Under the pieces are notes generated by a model, which ran no database searches, was not told where the DNA came from, and worked only from the letters and a program-made list of their open reading frames with translations. The translations under genes were made by a program, and so were the position numbers. DNA of 64,000 nt from Neoconidiobolus thromboides FSU 785 (lineage: Eukaryota; Entomophthoromycota; Entomophthoromycetes; Entomophthorales; Neoconidiobolaceae), in NCBI GenBank assembly GCA_025603075.1, contig MU626342.1, positions 24,755-88,754 of the forward strand, written 5' to 3'. The number at the start of each line of letters is the position of its first letter. The stretch's first letter is position 1. This document shows, in pieces, positions 56,640-64,000 of the stretch.

Positions 56640-56928
56640 TTAAAGTAAGAATAATAATAGAAAATTTAATAATAATAAATTTGTAATATCTACTTAATTT
56701 AATGATAATAAATCATAGTTCACTAGAGTCTTTATAATGTTTCAATAGTATCCTCTCTATTTGTTTTACCTTAAAATTATACGTTATTAGAATATAGAAT
56801 AATTTATATTAATTAGTTACATATTCTTTAAATGAAGGGTCGTTTAAATGTTTAAATATCAATATCTCAAGCTCACTGTCATTTAAATTATCAGCTAAAA
56901 AATAATACTATTAATACTGCTAACTATA

Positions 56929-57874
56929 TTATTGTTGTATATTACTACCATTTGTATCTTTATTATTAATTTTATCTTGATTCTCTTGAGTTAAGAAATA
57001 AGATTGAGTTCCTTGAGTTTCGTCTCCTATAGGCTGGGTCGAGTACGGATCATTTAATTCATTATGATTCATAGGCGGATAAACTAGAGAGTTTGATTGA
57101 TTATCAATGAAGGGACTTAAGATATAATTGGAAATTTCATCCTGTGTATTCCCAGCTAATGATGAATGATTCTGGTAAGGAGTAGCGCTTAATATATTAT
57201 CCTGAGTATTTTTTAAAAGAGTGGTATTATTTTGAAATTGAGTAGCATTTGATATCGCTGGAAATAGAGTTTCAACATTAACTTCACTTTGGGTTAAAGT
57301 ATTATCTGTACTGTCACTTGAAGATAAACTAAATTCAATATGAGACTTTAAATAGTTTAATATATCTTTAGTTATGTCTTCATTGAGTAATCTAATTTGT
57401 ATTTTGATGGTTTGATTCTGTTAAAAATAAGTTAGTAATTGAGATTGTAATAGTAATATCATACTTTAAAGTTTGAAAAAAATTTATAGTATTTAAAATT
57501 CATTGTCAAACCTTTAATCGTGGCCCTTAGTTTTGATATTTCAATCTCCATTTTTGATAATGGTATAGTTTCCTATTAAAAAGTTAGCATTGGTTAAATT
57601 ATTATCTAATCGTTACAATAATGGTTATATTGTTATTATCCTTTGTATCTATTAAATTCATTTGATTTATGCTGCTAATATTTTGATTAATTGTTATTAA
57701 TTTCATATTTAATTCAATTGGATAATATACAGCATATAATGTATTTTGATAGTCACTGTTCCATTTTTGTTTTTCTATTTTTGATTTATTTTGTTTATTA
57801 CTAGCATTAGGTTCATTATTATAGATTGCTAATGACGCCAATGGCCATTTTTTAAATGCTTCGATTAAAGACAT
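56929..57874 (-). CDS. Unrecognised three-exon gene (possible Rec114-like fold)
   Basis: Three exons: 57617-57874, 57465-57572, 56929-57417; 284 aa; phases all zero. N-terminus MSLIEAFKKWPLASLAIYNN. Residues 1-150 alternate short hydrophobic strands and end in KYYKFFSNFKNQTIKIQIRLLNEDITKDILNYLKS, a strand-then-helix ending like a PH-type domain. The remaining 130 residues are Asn/Gln/Ser/Thr-rich and look disordered. A small N-terminal PH-like domain followed by a disordered tail is the layout of the meiotic recombination protein Rec114, but I cannot confirm any conserved residue, so this is only a suggestion. Start ATG 57874 is the first Met of the open frame. Confidence 0.6.
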
Positions 57875-58016
57875 GTCCTTATCTTGATTCTTATTACTAT
57901 TATTTATATATAATAATATAATGCATTTTTAATAAAAAAGTAAGGTACCAATCAAAATAGTCAAAATAAAAAGCATGATTTTATAAATTTTAATCAAATA
58001 AAGTAATTGATTGCAG

Positions 58017-58746
58017 CTAAACTACTCTGCGGTTTTCAAAGAATGTTTTGAGATAATAAATTTGCCAAGCACATATTCCAATCACTGAAAGACTTTGGAA
58101 GATAGTCCACCAATAGATCTTTTTATCGGTTGATTCAGCAACTATTAATAATAAATAAATAAATATCATACAAATGTATAACTAATAATACCTCTATCAT
58201 GAGTATATCCTAATGAACTTGATAAATAAATTTGAGACTCGATTTTAAATATATAGTCTTCCATCTTCTTGATTTCATTTTCAACATGATCTGTATTTGG
58301 ATCTAATAATTTATTAATGGTTATTAACTATAAACAATGATGGCACTTACTGTAATCTTTTGGTAATTTTTGAATATAAGGACTGAAAGTAAGTTTCTTA
58401 TTCACAATTTGATTACGAAAACAATATTTATGGTCTCCAGCAGTGGTAGCGTTATATGAATAATAACCATCCTTTTTAGCCTTTGTTTCTTGAAGTAAGA
58501 TATTATTGGTATTAAATAACTTTAAAAGAGTTAGAGTGATACAATCAATTTAATAAAACTTACCAAAAAGTCCACTAATAGATCACCACCTTCAATAACA
58601 TCATAAGAAATCAAAAACATTTCGTTTTCTTGTAAGTTTACGTAAAAGCACTCATCCTGATTAGGTACTAAATCCACTTGAAATCCAAAACTGCTAGCTA
58701 AGCTGATGTATAATGACACTAATAATAATAATATATTGTACTGCAT
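58017..58746 (-). CDS. p24 family cargo receptor, beta/Emp24 type (paralogue 2)
   Basis: Four exons: 58564-58746, 58351-58519, 58192-58302, 58017-58141; 195 aa. Signal peptide MQYNILLLLVSLYISLASS, GOLD domain Cys residues in DECFYV and KYCFRN, coiled coil IKKMEDYIFKIESQI, one membrane helix, tail YYLKTFFENRRVV. Same exon number, identical intron phases and same last-exon length (125 nt) as the gene at 35463-36274, so the two are paralogues. Both keep all sorting signals, so both are probably functional in ER-Golgi transport. Confidence 0.93.
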
Positions 58747-59304
58747 TTTTATTATTTTTAATTAAAAAGCAATAGAATTTCATTGATGAAATGTTGCTAA
58801 ATACTAAGCGAAATTTGATTGGTTAAACTTACTTTTAATATTCCCTTATTTTAAGCTTTGCAAGTTAAGGAAATACTAGTTAAGAAAGTATCTAAAGATC
58901 AATATAAAATAATGCAAAATATTTAATGTTATAGTTAGATTTTATTATTTACAATTTATGAAATATTCAAATTTTGAGCTTATTATTTTTCATTATCCCA
59001 TAATAAACTTAAAGTTATAAAAAGTAAAGTAAAAAGCGAATTTACAGGTTTAGTTTTTTTTCGCCATCTGAAGACCCTACAATTAAGGTCCTTGTTGAGT
59101 TGGGACAGATATGTGGCACAAAATAAATAGACTTTTTAATAATAAAAATTAAATAACCCATTAACCTATGAATAGTATGGTTTGGTTTATTTATTATTTA
59201 TTATTTAAAAAGCAGGTCTTTCTTCAGTACTTTTTCAGTTTTAAGTTAAAATCGATTAAAAAGTTTAATAAAAGACTATATTAAAAATTCGAAAAATGCT
59301 TTTA
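58747..59304. other. AT-rich intergenic region
   Basis: About 560 nt upstream of the second p24 gene and beyond the end of the first pirin gene. No gene recognised. Confidence 0.5.
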
Positions 59305-60117
59305 TTAATACATTTCGAATATTACAATTTCCATCCTTTTTTCACCTTTGTTTTCTAACTCAATTTTATCTACCTCATTAAAGTCTTCTATTATTGCAGC
59401 ATCACCATTAAATAATTTAAATTCTTCATTTAACAAAGAATATTCGCTATTAGTAGAGTCATCAACAACATGAATATATATTTTTCTATTTGCATTTAAT
59501 TTAGCCAGATAATTATACTCAACTCTATTCCCACCATCTAATAAAATGCTACTCATATAAAAATTAGCGTTTATCCCAATAGTGTCAGTTATTTCACTAC
59601 TATCATAATCACCTGGAGATATCAGCGCAATAAACTGATTGCTTCTTTTCTTTTCCTCAAATTTTAAAGTGTCATAATATGGGGTTAAGTTCATAGCATT
59701 TGGTTTGACCCAAACCTGTAATACGTGGGCGTCCAGTTCCTTATTGGAGTTGACTTCTGAATGAGAGATACCACTACCAGCACTTGTAAACTGGATTTGG
59801 CCGCGTTTTATGATTTCTCTATGTCCCATGTTATCTTTATGTTCAATTTCCCCTGATACTATATAAGTTATTATCTCATAGTTCCGATGTGAATGAAACC
59901 CAAAACCAGAGCTCTTTTCTACGTGGTCTTCGTTTAATACTCGTAAGAGACCATATCCCATATACTCCTCATCAACATAGGTTGAAAAACTGAAACTATG
60001 GCTAGCTTTTAACCAGCCTTTATCAACATATCCTCGGCTTTCGCTTTCTCTTATTTTGATATTTACCATTTGTTTTGTAGCTTTAATTTTCTGTTTTTCC
60101 AATTTTTTTCTTTCCAC
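59305..60117 (-). CDS. Pirin family cupin protein (tandem copy 1)
   Basis: Single exon. Start probably at MVNIKIRESESRG (60069, 254 aa), which aligns with the start of the neighbouring copy; an upstream in-frame ATG at 60117 would add 16 basic residues. Metal ligands are in place for a pirin: His 59 and His 61 in GFHSHRN, His 103 and Glu 105 in GISHSEVN. Strong segments are HSFSFSTYVDEEYMGYG, LRVLNEDHV and VQFTSAG-like QFTSAGSGISHSE. Bacterial YhhW-type members are quercetin 2,3-dioxygenases; nuclear pirins bind transcription regulators. Which applies here cannot be read. No signal peptide. Next to a second pirin in the same orientation. Confidence 0.92.
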   Translation of the reverse strand: MERKKLEKQKIKATKQMVNIKIRESESRGYVDKGWLKASHSFSFSTYVDEEYMGYGLLRVLNEDHVEKSSGFGFHSHRNYEIITYIVSGEIEHKDNMGHREIIKRGQIQFTSAGSGISHSEVNSNKELDAHVLQVWVKPNAMNLTPYYDTLKFEEKKRSNQFIALISPGDYDSSEITDTIGINANFYMSSILLDGGNRVEYNYLAKLNANRKIYIHVVDDSTNSEYSLLNEEFKLFNGDAAIIEDFNEVDKIELENKGEKRMEIVIFEMY

Positions 60118-60305
60118 TTTATATTTGCTTATATACTTATTTTTAAGTGATTTGTAATTTTAAATTTTGATTTTAAATTTTGATTTTATAAATTATAAAT
60201 TAAATTAAAACGTTTGAAATGATTTAGTTTAAAAATTATCTAAACATTGGCATATTACAAATGAAATATGTAAAAGAATAAATTTTATTTTAAATTAGCA
60301 ATTGT

Positions 60306-61064
60306 TTATTTATACATTTCAAAAACTAGCAACTCTAAATTTTGTTCACCTTCTTTTTTAAATAAGAGTTTGCTTTCATTTGCTTGGAATTTATCTAAAT
60401 ACGCTCCATCTCCACTAGATAATTTAAAATCATTGTTTAACCAGCATATAGAAGAATTGCTCTGATTTTCAATTAGATGAATATAAACTTTCCGACTTGG
60501 ATTATAAGTATTGAGGAACTTATATATCACTTCATCATTTGTTTGTAAGACTAAACAACTAATATAACAATTAGCGTTAACACCAACAGTATCGGATAAT
60601 ATCTTAGTGATAGGCGAAGCAATCGGTAGAAATTGGTTAATACTCTTCAACTTATTATAAGACAACGTTTGATATTTTGGTGTCAGGTTAAACTCCAGGG
60701 GTGCAATCCAAAGCTGGAGTAAATGACATTTCTTTTTACTAATATTTTTCTCTGAATGTCGAATCCCTCTACCAGCACTTGTAAATTGAATCATTCCTTT
60801 TTTGACTAGTTCCCGATTTCCCATATCGTCTATGTGCTCTAATTCACCTGATATTATATAACTTAAGATCTCAAAATTTTCATGTTCGTGCATTTCAAAA
60901 CCTCCTTTAGACGAGATGGTGTCTTCATTTAATACTTGAAGGCTACCATGTCCTCTATGTTTTGAAGAAATATAGTCAGAGAAACTAAAAGAGTACTTTG
61001 CTGTTATTGTGTTTGATTGAAAGCTGCCACGCTCCTCATTTTTTCTTAGTTGTAATTTTACCAT
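60306..61064 (-). CDS. Pirin family cupin protein (tandem copy 2)
   Basis: Single exon, 252 aa, start MVKLQLRKNEERG. Ligands His 59 and His 61 (EMHEHEN), His 103 and Glu 105 (GIRHSEKN) sit at the same positions as in copy 1. The C-terminal cupin half is recognisable (YISCLVLQTNDEVIYKFLN, VYIHLIENQSN). The two copies differ at many positions, so the tandem duplication is not recent. Both end with a similar LELLVFEMY/MEIVIFEMY tail. Confidence 0.92.
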   Translation of the reverse strand: MVKLQLRKNEERGSFQSNTITAKYSFSFSDYISSKHRGHGSLQVLNEDTISSKGGFEMHEHENFEILSYIISGELEHIDDMGNRELVKKGMIQFTSAGRGIRHSEKNISKKKCHLLQLWIAPLEFNLTPKYQTLSYNKLKSINQFLPIASPITKILSDTVGVNANCYISCLVLQTNDEVIYKFLNTYNPSRKVYIHLIENQSNSSICWLNNDFKLSSGDGAYLDKFQANESKLLFKKEGEQNLELLVFEMYK

Positions 61065-61690
61065 TTTAATTTTTGAACTTACCTTTATTTGTGTTTCCTT
61101 TTATATCCTTATTGCTTTTTTCTTACATAATCCTTTTATTTTCTTACATAATAAAAGGTTACAATAATAATTTGAATTATTTATTATTTGTAAAGGGTTG
61201 AAAACTTTTTTACTAAAGTAAATGATATAAAAACTTATAAAATTTTAAGCTATATGGTGAGTCACTATTGAAAGTACAATATTTATGATGTAATTCAAGT
61301 ACCAATCATATAAAAAATCATATTGTTATTATCCCTAATTTTATTATTTTGATAAATTAATGTAAGGTAGAGCAAAACTTTTTATATTGAATTTGCTATT
61401 TAAGCCGAAAAAATGACCACTTTTTTCCCTTTCACTTTCACTTTAATAATCCTCCCTCTCCTTACTCTTTTGGTAGCAAGTTTACCTACTGTATATTATT
61501 TTAACTTTGAATATTTTGAAATAAAAGAAACTAACCGATTTCATAATCTAAAAAGCAAACTTATATTTTAAACCAATGATGTTTGTTATACAATTGTAAC
61601 ATTTTAAGTTTCATATATAAATCTGTATACAAATTAACTAAGTAAAAAAATGAGTGAAGTTTTTCTTTATAACCTCAATTTAATTCAACC
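61065..61690. other. AT-rich intergenic region
   Basis: About 630 nt upstream of the second pirin gene. No gene or repeat recognised. Confidence 0.5.
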
Positions 61691-61699
61691 TTAAAATAC

Positions 61700-63220
61700 C
61701 AACAAAGTTTGAACAATTAACTGATATATTCTTTGGAGAAATGTTTGAGCAATTACATCCATTTGAGTTATTTAACCTACGTTTTTAAGTAACTATTTAT
61801 TCAAAACTGTATTTAGGGCTATCAAGCATAATAGGACTTATTCACTTCATGATATGTATAAAATTCAAAAATACCCAAGTTTTAATAGACTTAGGAAATT
61901 AGTGTTTGGCAGATAACAAGTGACTTTTACTAAAGAAAATGGAATGTTGATAAAAGACACCAATGTGGCCAATAGTAATAAAGTTAATAGGTATTTGAGT
62001 CGTTATATAAATGTCAATTATATACTCTGGGTTTTCGATCATATTATCAAAAACAGATGTAAGACTATAAGTTTAATTTTTCTGGATGAAAGAAACCAAA
62101 GAGCTTAAAGGTAACTTCCGATTATGTACATGTATAATAATTTATTAGCAGCTATTTAAATCAACTTGAGGTATTTGAATACCATGGAATTAGGATTCCA
62201 ATCAAAGGAATTGGCAAACATTTAGATCCATGGAGTTGTAATTTACTCCATTTCGTTCTCTTAATCGGGAAAAGACTTGAAAAATCTTAATTCTCTTTCT
62301 GTGCTTCCAAAAGCTCCCTGTTTGGTGGTCTTACCTTAGTATTTACCGATTTTATTTTTTATTCTTTATTTTAGCTAACAAAATACATGAGACATGTGTT
62401 TTTCAAGAAAAAACACTTGGGTTTAAACAAATTGGAATTACTTGAAGCATATTGTGGAAAGTATTTGGGTCTTATTGGGCTTTATATCATTAAAGAAAAG
62501 TTTATAAAAACAAAAGTATTACGCTTAAATAGCGATAATACGGATATTGTCTATTCAGATAAGGTAAACTTCAGTGTAAGTTTCTGCTCTAATTTAATTT
62601 GAAGATTGAATCAGATATTACCTATGATAATCTTAAATATTTAAGTGGCTTGAAGAAATTAAAAAATATGAAATTGATAGACTGTAAACAACGTTATATC
62701 AAAAAATATAATAGTACAGGGCCATCTGAAGATTATAATACTATTTTTTTAGGTTGTTTTGAGTTAAGATATCCAACTAATAAAGATATTTCAAAACCAA
62801 CAATTCTATAAGAATTACGCATCATCGAGTTAACAAAAGAAGTATTAAAAACAACTTCCCTAATACCATATATATTATTAATACTGTTACCAAGCTGAAC
62901 TTAAATTTTAAAGAGATATTTGGTATAGATTTAGAAGCTGATATCAATATTTGTGGACGAAAGTTTGATTCAACTCAATGTAAATTTATAAAGTACATTG
63001 AAATTGAGTTCTTTACTATTTCATATAATGGTTTTCCCTGCTTTATATTTATCTTCTCAAACCTTCAAGAATTGATTATTAAGAAGTTTAAGTTTGTGAA
63101 TAATGACATAAAAATTGATTATAAACTCACTACTCCATTGTTCTTTATTACACCCACTCCTCGTTATGAATATTTATCTTTTTATAGTAAATTAGAAATA
63201 TTCCAATTTGTTAAATTATA
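61700..63220 (+). pseudogene. F-box/LRR-type protein relic
   Basis: The start reads KFEQLTDIFFGEMFEQLHPFELFNLRF followed by a stop, an F-box-like segment related to the one at 7.9 kb. Later fragments keep LRR-like spacing (TKVLRLNSDNTDIVY; NLKYLSGLKKLKNMKLIDC; ELRYPTNKDI) in three frames with many stops. It is a degraded member of a repeated family, not a working gene. Two AG/GT pairs could hide short introns but do not rescue the stops. Confidence 0.55.
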
Positions 63221-63289
63221 ACAAATCATTTTAGAACAAATTTTTATCTTTATTTTTATCTCTATTTCACCAGTGTGGATATCTTAATA

Positions 63290-63378
63290 TGGGGATGTAT
63301 TTTTGTGTTTAGGAATTTTATCAACGATTTTTCCGCTAAAATAGCGCTTAAAAAAGTAATGAAGCCAAAAAAAAACCA
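63290..63378 (+). repeat. MITE copy 13, right terminus damaged
   Basis: TGGGGATGTATTTTTGTG at the left; the right end reads CCAAAAAAAAACCATA instead of ACATCCCCA, and several internal bases (ATGGAA) are deleted. Confidence 0.85.
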
Positions 63379-63535
63379 TATGCTTATAAAAAGTTGATAA
63401 TTAGAATATAATATATACTTAAATAATATTAGATAACGATAAAAATCCCAAGTTAGAATTTATTTTAATAATATCTAAATATTTTGGCTTTTGATATCTG
63501 CATGATAGCTTACACAGCAATTAGTTAAATAGATT

Positions 63536-64000
63536 ATATGGAGGTATCTGAATTAGTTTCAGAATACTTGAATTAATTTAAATTTTAAGCTTTATGTTAT
63601 TTTTATTAAACACTCAATAAATATATAATATATGGGGCTGTTTTTTTTAGTTCCATTGTTTTTCCGTTTTTTAAGCGCTATTTGAGTGGAAAGATTTCTG
63701 GTAAAATTCTTAAACAAAAGAACACATCCCCACTGTGAAATCTGGTACTCAGGGTTTGGAGTCAAGAACAGCTATTGCTGGGTTGACTACACTATAGGTC
63801 GAAAGGTCTTAGTTTATGTGACTAAGATAGACTTGGATTATGAGGAATAGCACGTAATAGGTTACAAGCTATATAAGACAAATAGAATAGACAATACTAA
63901 TGTAAAATCTACGTAAAATACTATTAAGAAAACTTAGCGGCTTTATTAAATGTTCGAGATATCAGTGATTAATTCAGTTAAAAAGCCTCGAACTATTATA
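63536..64000 (+). repeat. Dispersed repeat, copy B (interrupted by a MITE, runs off the window)
   Basis: Similar to 42473-42830 along its length; shared blocks TCTGAATTAGTTTCAGAA (with changes), TGTGAAA(C/T)CTGGTACT and the GATAGACTTGGATTATGA region. A MITE at 63633-63732 lies between its ATATATAATAT and TGTGAAATC, where copy A is continuous. Confidence 0.75.
63633..63732 (-). repeat. MITE copy 14, inside dispersed repeat copy B
   Basis: TGGGGCTGTTTTTTTTAG ... AGAACACATCCCCA. Comparison with the uninterrupted repeat at 42473-42830 gives the empty site directly. Confidence 0.88.

Noticed and set aside
28226-63732. MITE copies as a CRISPR-like array
   Set aside because: Copies are scattered kilobases apart, in both orientations, with terminal inverted repeats and TA-type flanks; no array of spacers exists.

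Overview
The window is a contig from an AT-rich, intron-bearing eukaryote, most likely a fungus. The host genes have short introns (about 45-90 nt, GT..AG). They include fungal signature genes: a group III hybrid histidine kinase with a long HAMP array, a two-finger GATA factor with the Cys-rich linker of siderophore/iron repressors, an Irc21-type cytochrome b5 protein and XPB/Ssl2. The very low GC and the many transposon relics would suit an early-diverging lineage such as Mucoromycota/Glomeromycotina, but that placement is inference.

Layout of the host part. 19-118 is the end of a HECT ubiquitin ligase. 699-5247 (-) is the histidine kinase. 7.8-8.6 kb is a decayed F-box-like relic. From 29.5 kb genes are dense: bHLH factor (-), XPB helicase (+), p24/Emp24 cargo receptor (-), F-box protein with a Sec7-like tail (+), LRRC40-like protein (-), tRNA-Glu, iron-type GATA factor (+), casein kinase I (-), eIF2-beta (+, nine exons), a ROCK/MRCK-like kinase with a long coiled coil (+), Irc21-like cytochrome b5 (+), an unrecognised three-exon gene (-), a second p24 paralogue (-), two tandem pirins (-), and an F-box/LRR relic. 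A palindromic MITE of about 100 bp (14 copies seen) and a longer dispersed repeat (two large copies and one fragment) fill the spacers.

The exceptional part is 8.9-27.7 kb. Two blocks of visibly higher GC, without recognisable introns and with genes packed on both strands, encode the replication and transcription set of a nucleocytoplasmic large DNA virus (NCLDV) or a related cytoplasmic DNA replicon. Block A (8.87-17.14 kb) has RNA polymerase largest and second subunits, a D6/NPH-I-type SNF2-like helicase and an mRNA capping enzyme (triphosphatase plus guanylyltransferase), all broken by stops and frameshifts. Block B (19.08-27.74 kb) has a D5-type SF3 helicase, a family B DNA polymerase (broken), a secreted Cys-rich protein, a coiled-coil/zinc-binding protein and several unrecognised ORFs, many of them intact. 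An AT-rich island with a dead transposase, itself hit by a MITE, separates the blocks. Both blocks share a candidate promoter word (AATTGAAGA, 21-31 nt upstream of the ATG in four genes), and hairpins lie between convergent genes, so they probably come from one element. I saw no capsid, packaging ATPase or integrase gene in the part present.

How the element would have worked (inference): own DNA polymerase and SF3 helicase for replication, own two-subunit RNA polymerase core, helicase and capping enzyme for transcription outside the nucleus, plus a secreted cargo protein. It is now an endogenous, decaying copy.
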